The notes below the pieces were generated by a model. That model was not told the DNA's origin. It did not search any database and saw only the letters and a list, made by a program, of their open reading frames with translations. DNA of 14,934 nt from an uncultured Collinsella sp. Lineage in GTDB: Bacteria > Actinomycetota > Coriobacteriia > Coriobacteriales > Coriobacteriaceae. The number at the start of each line of letters is the position of its first letter. Within the stretch, counting starts at the first letter, position 1. The stretch is taken from NCBI GenBank assembly GCA_958447445.1, contig CAUDAE010000032.1, positions 1-14,934 on the forward strand, in the 5' to 3' direction. Of this stretch, positions 6,009-12,222 are shown piece by piece. The translations under genes and the position numbers were made by a program.

Positions 6009-6931
6009 AGCTCCACCCGCATAATGCGCCGGATTACCACCAGGGCAACGGCGTTGAGGCCAAGACCCAGCACCACAGCGGCCGCGCCGGCAGGCGTCGC
6101 AAGACCGCGACGAAAATCTGCCGAAAGCAGCGCCAACACCGCGCACATGCCCGTCGGCATCGCCGCGACCATATGCGCAGACATGCGAGCCTGCGACGTC
6201 TTAACATCCAGGCGGCGCTTGAGCTCAATGCGCTCCCCCACCATGCTCGACGCCTCGGACAGTAAGTCGGCAAGCGGAGCACCGGTGCGCTGAGACACCT
6301 TAAGCGCCAAGGTCACAAGCGAAAGGCCGGGGGCGTCGATGCGCACGAGCAGGTCATCGAGCGCGTCGGTCGCCGAGATGCCGCAATCGATCGCCGCCGC
6401 CACCCGCAAAAACTCGGTATGCACCGGCTCTTGCGCATGAGCGCCCACAAAGCGCATGCCCTGGGCCAGCGAATGTCCCGAGGCAAGCGACATGGAAAGT
6501 GCGGTAAACGCCTCGGGCATGGCCTCTTCTGCATCGTGTTGCTCGCGCCGGCTCTCAAAGCCATCCCGAGCGGCGCCAACGGCAAACGGAGCAACAAGTC
6601 CCAAGGCAAATCCGAGGGGCGATAACGACACCATCGTTAGCAATACGCAGCAGACACCGCTCGATAGCAGTAGAAACGCCAAACGCCCCGAAGCATCTTC
6701 GATCACGAGGCCAAGGCGATGCGCCGGAGCCAGCGATGTCCACGAACGGGCGATCTTTTTCAGCAGATCGTTTTCCACCAGCTCACGCGGCAGCTTCTCT
6801 GCCACCGTCTCGAGCGCCTGACGCGCCAGCTCCGCCGGCGGTACCTGCGGCACACGAGGTTCCGCCCCGCACGCCGTCGCAACAGAAAACCCTGCCAAAC
6901 CCCCTACGACGAGGGGCACAGCGACCTCCAT
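6005..6931 (-). CDS. tadB: TadB, inner-membrane platform protein (T2SSF)
   Basis: This 308-residue protein is a type II secretion F-domain platform protein. An N-terminal hydrophobic segment (1-21) is followed by a hydrophilic stretch, two membrane segments at about 84-120, and then the F domain. The F domain begins EEAMPEAFTALSMSLASGHS (about 135-154) and includes QRTGAPLADLL (about 214-224). Two C-terminal membrane segments (about 252-300) finish it. It would recruit TadA and guide pilin assembly together with TadC. The ATG at 6931 is preceded by AGGAGGT at 6-nt spacing and overlaps the end of tadA by 28 nt. Confidence 0.92.
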   Translation of the reverse strand: MEVAVPLVVGGLAGFSVATACGAEPRVPQVPPAELARQALETVAEKLPRELVENDLLKKIARSWTSLAPAHRLGLVIEDASGRLAFLLLSSGVCCVLLTMVSLSPLGFALGLVAPFAVGAARDGFESRREQHDAEEAMPEAFTALSMSLASGHSLAQGMRFVGAHAQEPVHTEFLRVAAAIDCGISATDALDDLLVRIDAPGLSLVTLALKVSQRTGAPLADLLSEASSMVGERIELKRRLDVKTSQARMSAHMVAAMPTGMCAVLALLSADFRRGLATPAGAAAVVLGLGLNAVALVVIRRIMRVEL

Positions 6932-8232
6932 TCGTCCACCTCCTCTTGTGTGAGCGTCCCCGACCGCAGGCCTTCTGCGATAAACGGCGGCTCGCGGTCA
7001 AGCTTCCAGGTGCGCTCGGCGGCATCGAAAGTCACATAGCGCTCGAGCTCTACGCCGCCCGACGCGGCGCGACGCACCCCCGAATACGAGGAGACGAAGC
7101 GCCTGCCATCGGCGTGGCGCTCGGACATCACGATGCCGTCGAGCGCCATGGCAATCTGCTCCTCGATGAGCTCGCTCGGCAGATCGATGCCATAACGTGC
7201 AAGCAACGTCAGACGCACCACGGTCTCCTGTTCTGAACCCGCATGAAGTGTCGTGAGCGACCCGTCGTGGCCCGTGTTCATGGCCTGCAACATGTCGCAG
7301 CACTCGGCACCGCGCACCTCGCCCACCACGATGCGGTCGGGGCGCATGCGCAGAGCATTGGTCACCAGGTCGCGGATCGTCACCGCGCCCTCGCCCTCAA
7401 TTGAAGCCTCGCGCGCCTCTAGACGCACCACGTGCGGATGATGCGCAAACTTGAGCTCGGCAGAGTCCTCGATCGTCACGATGCGCTCGCCGGTGGAAAT
7501 CTCACATGACAACGCGTTGAGCAGGGTGGTCTTACCAGATCCCGTGCCTCCCGCAACCGCCAGGTCCTGTCGCAGCGACACCGCGCACGACAACAGCTGC
7601 GCATACCAAAGCGGCAGCGACCCCAGCCCCACAAGCTCGTCCAGCGAGCAGATGCGGTCCGAGAACTTTCGGATGGTGAGAATCGGTCCGTCAATCGCCA
7701 CAGGCGGAATCACCGCGTTGACGCGATAGCCCGTTTTGAGGCGGGCGTTGACGATGGGGCTGCGCTCGTCGATACGGCGGCCAAGTGGCGAGATGATGCG
7801 GTCGATAAGCACACGAATCTGCTCATCATCCTCAAACGCATGCTCGATGGGGTGCAAGACGCCGCCGCGTTCAAAGAAAGCCGAGCGGCAGCCGTTGATC
7901 ATGATCTCGGTAACGGTGTCGTCCTCGATGAGCGGCTGCAACGGCCCCAAGCCCACCACGTCATCCAAAATCTCGTCGATGATGGTCTCGCGCTCGGGCG
8001 TCGCGAGATCGGTCGGCTCCTCAACATTGAGCGCCGCCTCCACCGCAGGACGCAATTCCGAGCGGGCAAGTGCCGGGTCGATATAGGCGCTGATACGCGC
8101 CACTTCGTCGTAACCCATGCGGTCCATCACGGCGCGCTTAGTGCGTCGTTTCACCGCGCGGCGGCGCCCCGCATCTACAGGCGTTGCCGCCGCTGCAGCG
8201 CCGGCAGCCTTAATCCTCGTTTGCAGGCTCAT
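6904..8232 (-). CDS. tadA: TadA/CpaF, pilus assembly ATPase
   Basis: This 442-residue cytoplasmic secretion ATPase (VirB11/CpaF type) drives Flp pilus polymerisation. The N-terminal domain includes GLGPLQPLIEDDTVTEIMIN (about 94-113), typical of CpaF. The Walker A motif GGTGSGKT is at 228-235. The Asp box IVTIEDSAEL is at 251-260. Walker B falls in RIVVGEVRGAE around 300-310. The His box TGHDGSLTTLHA is at 320-331. All catalytic motifs are intact. The ATG at 8232 overlaps the tadZ stop by 4 nt (ATGA). The first 35 residues are Ala- and Arg-rich and probably disordered. Confidence 0.97.
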   Translation of the reverse strand: MSLQTRIKAAGAAAAATPVDAGRRRAVKRRTKRAVMDRMGYDEVARISAYIDPALARSELRPAVEAALNVEEPTDLATPERETIIDEILDDVVGLGPLQPLIEDDTVTEIMINGCRSAFFERGGVLHPIEHAFEDDEQIRVLIDRIISPLGRRIDERSPIVNARLKTGYRVNAVIPPVAIDGPILTIRKFSDRICSLDELVGLGSLPLWYAQLLSCAVSLRQDLAVAGGTGSGKTTLLNALSCEISTGERIVTIEDSAELKFAHHPHVVRLEAREASIEGEGAVTIRDLVTNALRMRPDRIVVGEVRGAECCDMLQAMNTGHDGSLTTLHAGSEQETVVRLTLLARYGIDLPSELIEEQIAMALDGIVMSERHADGRRFVSSYSGVRRAASGGVELERYVTFDAAERTWKLDREPPFIAEGLRSGTLTQEEVDEWRSLCPSS

Positions 8233-9878
8233 CGCTGATCACCCTCGCGCGACCAGGGAAGGCGGATACGCGGGCGTTCGGTGCGCGTTGCACGGTCGGC
8301 GACCATATCGCTCCAAGGGCCGACGGCGCACCCCAGTTCCACGAGCATCTCGCGCGTGGCCTCGCGCACGCTGGTCGCAAAAGCGCTGGTCTGCCCCACT
8401 GCCTCGTCAGCGCGCCCAAACGCCATGAGCGCGGCGAGATCCTGCCCGCCATCGGCGATACGAATCTTGGAGCTCAACGCACAGGCAATCTCAAAGCGCA
8501 TGGCGACGTCCTCGTCTGCCCCGCGCGCACCGAACCGGTTGAACACGGCGCTCATGCGCGTGCGCGGCACACCTACCCGACTTGCCAGTTCAATGACGCG
8601 CGATGCCGATGTCGCGGACGACACCGCCGCATCGCCAACGACCAGGCAACGGTCGCTCGCCGCCACCGCAGCCGCCACGGCATCGCCCCAAAAGACCGAG
8701 GTATCGATAAAGACCACGTCGGATTCGCGACGCAGGACATCGAGCAGTAGCTCCACCGGACGTGCCATGAGCTCGGCTTGCTCGGGCGCCGCGACGGGAC
8801 CCCAGAGCGTAACGCCCGGCGCCACGCGCATCGATGCGGCTACGATATCCGGCTCGGTGAGCGCGCCCGCCGCCGACGGCTCGATAAGTGCCGCCATATC
8901 GCGCGGAGCATCGACGCCTAACAAGTCGTAAAGGTTTCCAAACATCAGGTCCAGGTCGAGCACGGCGGCACGCAAGCCCAACAGCGACGATGTGTGTGCC
9001 ATGGTGGCAACGATCGTCGACTTGCCGCAACCGCCCGAACCCGAAATGGCGCAGATGACCGGAGCTCGATGCGGCGAAGCGGCAGCGTCTGCCGGCGGCA
9101 TCGGAGGCGGCGGAGCGGGCGTCGGTGACAGCGTCCCCGTCTCCTCCGCCGCAACCACACGCTGCGTCCAAGCCGGCATGGCAGCTTGTTCGGTCTGCGA
9201 GGCAGGCTCGTTCTGTGCAATCTGCTCATGCTGCATCAGCGACAACTCGCCGCACCCGGCAAAGCCCTCAACTTCGTCGAGTTCATCCACCAGATTCACG
9301 CCGTGCACGTATCCCGTATCTACAGCCGGGGAATCGCCAGCATGCTGCGCCGGCCCTCCAGCGTCATCGTATACAAGGGGGTTCCGGGGGCGCCGACCAT
9401 GCTCGGCTTCCGCTTTTCCATAATCATCAACACGCGGGCCTCTTGTAGCGCGAGGCGCCCCGGGTTCCCTATCAACAAAAGCATCGGGCTCAATCGTCAT
9501 GCGCCGATCGGAATCAACCGCTCCCTCGCCCGCGCACCCGTTGCCGCATATACTGTGCGCAGCGATGACCTCGGTCGCCCCTGCGCGAAACAGCCCCTCG
9601 ATATCCGACGGATCGAGTGCTTCTATCAACACGACCACGCGACTCACGCGGCCTTCGGCCGTCAGGCGCGCAACAGTCTTGCGCACATCTTCGGCATCAA
9701 ACAGAGACGCCGCGATGATGGCGGCCCCGCGGCGCGACGGAAACGCCCGAGCCATGGAAACCAGCCCGTCCAGGTCACCTACGCGAAGCACCTGTGCACC
9801 CGCATCACGGCCCTCGACTTCCCGCTGCAACAGCCCGTAATCGCCGCACGCGCAGCACGCAAGCCAGATCGCCTTCAT
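8229..9878 (-). CDS. tadZ: TadZ/CpaE, ParA-like pilus localisation ATPase
   Basis: This protein of 549 residues has three parts. Residues 1-115 form a receiver-like domain (strands such as RVVVLIEALD and a GATEVIAA end) as in TadZ/CpaE. Residues 116-273 are a long acidic and Pro-rich linker with no recognisable fold. From 274 onward is a MinD/ParA-type ATPase with the deviant Walker A GSGGCGKST (280-288), the following AVLDLDLMFGNLYDLLG and VVFIDTSVFW as Walker B. TadZ places the Tad apparatus at the cell pole in other bacteria. The ATG at 9878 overlaps the cpaB-like stop by 1 nt. A GTG one codon earlier (9881), with GTGA overlap and closer to GGAGG, is equally possible. The usual response-phosphorylation Asp in the receiver cannot be assigned with confidence. 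Confidence 0.93.
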   Translation of the reverse strand: MKAIWLACCACGDYGLLQREVEGRDAGAQVLRVGDLDGLVSMARAFPSRRGAAIIAASLFDAEDVRKTVARLTAEGRVSRVVVLIEALDPSDIEGLFRAGATEVIAAHSICGNGCAGEGAVDSDRRMTIEPDAFVDREPGAPRATRGPRVDDYGKAEAEHGRRPRNPLVYDDAGGPAQHAGDSPAVDTGYVHGVNLVDELDEVEGFAGCGELSLMQHEQIAQNEPASQTEQAAMPAWTQRVVAAEETGTLSPTPAPPPPMPPADAAASPHRAPVICAISGSGGCGKSTIVATMAHTSSLLGLRAAVLDLDLMFGNLYDLLGVDAPRDMAALIEPSAAGALTEPDIVAASMRVAPGVTLWGPVAAPEQAELMARPVELLLDVLRRESDVVFIDTSVFWGDAVAAAVAASDRCLVVGDAAVSSATSASRVIELASRVGVPRTRMSAVFNRFGARGADEDVAMRFEIACALSSKIRIADGGQDLAALMAFGRADEAVGQTSAFATSVREATREMLVELGCAVGPWSDMVADRATRTERPRIRLPWSREGDQR

Positions 9879-10537
9879 CACTTGTCGCCTCCGCTCTTTT
9901 TGCCGCGCGCCGTGGCGGGAATCGTCAAGCTGACCGTTCCCTTGCCCGAGGCTCCCAGCAGTTCCTTGACGTCTTCGGGGTCAGCCGCCAGCGTCACCCA
10001 TTCGATCTTGCCCTCGCGCGTGGCACCGGAATCCTCACTGGTATCGATCACGTACGCGCCGCACAGTCGATCGGTTACGCCGTCTTTTTGCACATACACA
10101 TCCACGTAGCTGCCCACGCCCGTGGCGCCGCCGACCGAGTGCTCGGCATCGACCGCCACCGAAACGGCGACTTTGCCCTTAGGCACCTCGAGCTTGTGGC
10201 TCTCGGCCTTGGTGTAGACATTGCAGATCACGGCGTTTTTGGGAATACGCGAAGTCGTCACGTCGCCGCGCACCTGGCGCAGCTCGGTCGCCGCGTCACG
10301 CGGCAGCAGACTCGTCAGCCATTCTTGGGTTATGACATTGGTCTCATCGAGGGTCTCGCCCACATCGATATCACGCGCCGCGACGCATACCTCGACGCGA
10401 TCGCCACCGTACTTGGCCAAGGTCTCAGCCTGGACCTGTTCGGCTTGCGAGCGGATCGACGAGCCGTAAACCATGCAGAGCAGAGCAGCGAGCACGCCCG
10501 CGACCAGACTGATGGCGATGCGTTTGCTCTTGTTCAC
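9878..10537 (-). CDS. cpaB: CpaB/RcpC-like SAF-domain pilus assembly protein
   Basis: This 219-residue protein has an N-terminal membrane helix (about 6-25), then a polar stretch and an SAF domain starting VEVCVAARDIDVGETLDETN (about 48-67), followed by a beta-rich region with KVAVSVAVDAEHSVGGATG and VGSYVDVYV. CpaB/RcpC proteins act outside the membrane in Tad pilus assembly. In diderms they work with the secretin, which a monoderm lacks, so here the protein may deal with the cell wall. I chose the GTG at 10537 because AGAGGAG ends 5 nt before it; an in-frame ATG at 10552 has no good ribosome site and would place that AGGAG inside the gene. It is the first gene of the operon. Confidence 0.9.
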   Translation of the reverse strand: MNKSKRIAISLVAGVLAALLCMVYGSSIRSQAEQVQAETLAKYGGDRVEVCVAARDIDVGETLDETNVITQEWLTSLLPRDAATELRQVRGDVTTSRIPKNAVICNVYTKAESHKLEVPKGKVAVSVAVDAEHSVGGATGVGSYVDVYVQKDGVTDRLCGAYVIDTSEDSGATREGKIEWVTLAADPEDVKELLGASGKGTVSLTIPATARGKKSGGDK

Positions 10538-10560
10538 GGCCGCTCCTCTCATGGCAGTGC

Positions 10561-10574
10561 CGGGCGAATGCCCG
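10561..10574 (-). promoter_or_regulatory. Hairpin in the leader of the Tad operon
   Basis: CGGGC (10561-10565) and GCCCG (10570-10574) pair around GAAT, in the untranslated leader about 10-15 nt before the ribosome site of the first pilus gene. No T-run follows, so it is not a terminator. It might stabilise the mRNA or affect translation. Confidence 0.4.
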
Positions 10575-10611
10575 TACCACCATTGTCTGGGCGGTCAGAG
10601 CGCAAAGCGGC

Positions 10612-10666
10612 GCAATCGCGATCTTGGTTTTCGATGTCAAACCAATCGCTGACCAAAAGCTGACCA
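10612..10666 (-). promoter_or_regulatory. Candidate promoter of the Tad operon with two direct repeats
   Basis: A perfect -35 box TTGACA lies at 10640-10635 on the minus strand. The best-spaced -10 (17-bp spacer) is GATTGC (10617-10612), a poor match. Just upstream are two identical 8-bp direct repeats, TGGTCAGC, at 10666-10659 and 10655-10648, 11 bp apart and therefore on the same face of the helix. They would lie about 43-61 bp upstream of transcription start, the usual place for an activator. A further GTCAGC occurs on the opposite strand at 10702-10707. The rest of 10538-10789 holds the leader hairpin and the rsgA terminator. Confidence 0.5.
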
Positions 10667-10737
10667 GCCCGTCAAGCTCGTGGCAAGGTTTTGGCCAGCA
10701 CGTCAGCAAACTGCATGTTTCGAGGCTTTTCCGCAGC

Positions 10738-10772
10738 AAAAAAGCCGTCTCCCGAACAGTTGGAAGACGGCT
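10738..10772 (-). terminator. Intrinsic terminator after rsgA
   Basis: On the minus strand AGCCGTCTTCC (10772-10762) pairs with GGGAGACGGCT (10753-10743). This is an 11-bp stem with one G-U pair and an 8-nt loop, followed by TTTTTT (10743-10738). It lies 17 nt after the rsgA stop and separates rsgA from the Tad operon. Confidence 0.9.
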
Positions 10773-10789
10773 GTCATAGGAAAAATCAA

Positions 10790-11974
10790 TTACAGATGGA
10801 CATCGGGATCGAGCATTTGAGCACTCACGCGCATGGATGACGCCAGGTTTTGGAACGTTTCCAAACCCAGGCTGTCGATCTGCCCGGCGTCCTCGGCCTC
10901 GCGAACAGCGCAACCCGGCTCATGGGTATGCGTGCAATCGCCAAACCGGCACGCGCGCGATGCCTCGACAATCTCGGGGAAGGCGCGCGCCAGACCCCGC
11001 TCGTGACCCACGAGCGGTAGACTGCGCAGGCCCGGGGCATCGGCGATCACGCCGGCGTCGCCCGGCAGCGCCACCATCACGCGCGCGACGGTAGTGTGAC
11101 GGCCCTGGTCGTCGCGTTCGCGCACACCGCCGGTCGCCAACGTATCGTGGCCCAGCAGCGCATTGAGCAGCGTCGACTTGCCGGCGCCCGACTCGCCCAG
11201 AATCATGGCGCAGCTCCCGGTAGGCACGCAGGCACGGACCTCGTCCAGGCCGCGGCCCTCGGCAGAGGACGTCACGATCACGCGCACGTCCGGACCCACC
11301 AGGCGGCGCACGCGGTCCAGATCGCGCTCGAGCTCCTCGGCATCGCAGCGATCAGCTTTGGTGAGTACCACCACCGGCTCGGCATCGCAGTCGAGCGCCA
11401 ACACCAGCGAGCGCGCCACGCGGTCGAGCAGCACCTCACCGGCACCGAGCGCCTGCACGATTAGCACGCTATCCACGTTGGAGCAGAGCACCTGACGCTC
11501 TCCGCGGGCACGGCCGCGCCAACGCTCAAAGCTCGTACGGCGCGGCAGAACGCACTCAATCACGCCCATATCGTGCCCGGGAGCGCGGCGCACCGCCACA
11601 CGGTCGCCCACGGCGGGCAGCAGGACCTCGTCCTCGCCGCGCGACTTAGCAAACCCCACGGCATGCTCGGCACGAAACGTGTCATCGGCAGTCGCCACCA
11701 GTGGAAACCCGCGATCCAAGCGCACCACGGCGCCAAGCTGCATCTGCTCGGGTTCCTCGGCATGTGCGCAAAAATCGTCAAAGGCAGTCTGCTGGGCTTC
11801 ATCGACCGGCAGGTCATCAAACGCCGGAACGTCCTGCAGCGCGTCGAGTCCCGGCACGCTTGCCAGCAGCTCCTCGGCAGACGCGGGGGCCTCGGTCGCA
11901 AGCTTCCGACGACGATCACGCTTAGCCCGCGCCCCCGTCGTCTTTTTCTTCGCTTTAGCCTTAGCCTTGCCCAC
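10790..11974 (-). CDS. rsgA: RsgA, ribosome small-subunit-dependent GTPase
   Basis: This 394-residue circularly permuted GTPase assists late maturation of the 30S subunit. The order of motifs is diagnostic: an OB-fold region (about 78-160) comes first, G4 (TKAD, 205-208) precedes G1 (GESGAGKST, 260-268), then a switch region (RHTT, about 292-295) and G3 (DAPGL, 312-316). The C-terminal zinc site C-x4-C-x-H-x5-C is intact (Cys342, Cys347, His349, Cys355). The protein has about 75 extra N-terminal residues: a Lys/Arg-rich start (GKAKAKAKKKTTGARAKRDR) and then an acidic part. The GTG at 11974 was chosen because GGGAGG ends 5 nt before it; the open frame runs on through the upstream terminator and is not coding there. 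It is a single-gene transcript with its own terminator. Confidence 0.95.
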   Translation of the reverse strand: MGKAKAKAKKKTTGARAKRDRRRKLATEAPASAEELLASVPGLDALQDVPAFDDLPVDEAQQTAFDDFCAHAEEPEQMQLGAVVRLDRGFPLVATADDTFRAEHAVGFAKSRGEDEVLLPAVGDRVAVRRAPGHDMGVIECVLPRRTSFERWRGRARGERQVLCSNVDSVLIVQALGAGEVLLDRVARSLVLALDCDAEPVVVLTKADRCDAEELERDLDRVRRLVGPDVRVIVTSSAEGRGLDEVRACVPTGSCAMILGESGAGKSTLLNALLGHDTLATGGVRERDDQGRHTTVARVMVALPGDAGVIADAPGLRSLPLVGHERGLARAFPEIVEASRACRFGDCTHTHEPGCAVREAEDAGQIDSLGLETFQNLASSMRVSAQMLDPDVHL

Positions 11975-11995
11975 AAGCGCCTCCCAGCACCATAA

Positions 11996-12024
11996 ATCAC
12001 AACTGAGCAGGTATTTTAAATCAA
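11996..12024 (-). promoter_or_regulatory. Possible rsgA promoter
   Basis: On the minus strand TTGATT (12024-12019) and TGTGAT (12001-11996) are separated by 17 bp, each matching the consensus at four of six positions. Transcription would start only about 15 nt before the GTG, leaving room for the ribosome site alone. An alternative -10, TAAAAT at 12018-12013, has no good partner, because its -35 would fall in the terminator stem. Confidence 0.4.
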
Positions 12025-12056
12025 AAAGAGCTGGCCGGGCAAAGCCCGACCAGCTC
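12023..12056 (-). terminator. Strong intrinsic terminator after the Ca2+ ATPase
   Basis: On the minus strand a 13-bp stem runs from GAGCTGG (12056-12050) to CCAGCTC (12034-12028), with a TTT loop and a 5-T run at 12027-12023. The one irregular pair is a G-U wobble in minus-strand RNA but an A-C mismatch in plus-strand RNA, which supports the minus orientation. It ends transcription of the ATPase gene well before rsgA. Confidence 0.92.
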
Positions 12057-12116
12057 ACAAACTTTCCCTCAGCCCTTTATCATCCGCGCGGGAGAAAAGC
12101 CAGCAAGGATACCGCA

Positions 12117-12211
12117 GGGCCCGCCCGCCGGGAGGGGTTTCCTAAGGGCACATCCCGCAGCCGCAAAGCGGCGAGGACGTGCCCGTGGAAACCCCGCAGG
12201 CGGTCGGGTCC
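12117..12211. repeat. 95-nt nested palindrome / structured element
   Basis: Four stems nest around one centre. Stem 1 pairs 12117-12129 with 12199-12211 (12 of 13 positions pair, one as G-T). Stem 2 is GGGGTTTCC (12134-12142) with GGAAACCCC (12187-12195), perfect over 9 bp. Stem 3 is GGGCAC (12146-12151) with GTGCCC (12179-12184). Stem 4 is GCCGC (12160-12164) with GCGGC (12168-12172) around an AAA loop. The element begins 11 nt after the ATPase stop codon and lies before the real terminator. No T-run follows it on either strand. It may be an intergenic palindromic repeat, an mRNA-stabilising 3' structure or a small RNA. It is not a recognisable SRP RNA, RNase P RNA or tmRNA. Confidence 0.7.
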
Positions 12212-12222
12212 GGACAGGAACG

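Noticed and set aside
9186..10109. A 307-codon plus-strand reading frame
   Set aside because: It is antisense to tadZ and the cpaB-like gene, crosses their junction, and its sequence shows no recognisable domain.
12117..12211. Signal-recognition-particle RNA or another known structured RNA
   Set aside because: The conserved SRP loop sequence and the hallmarks of RNase P RNA and tmRNA are absent.
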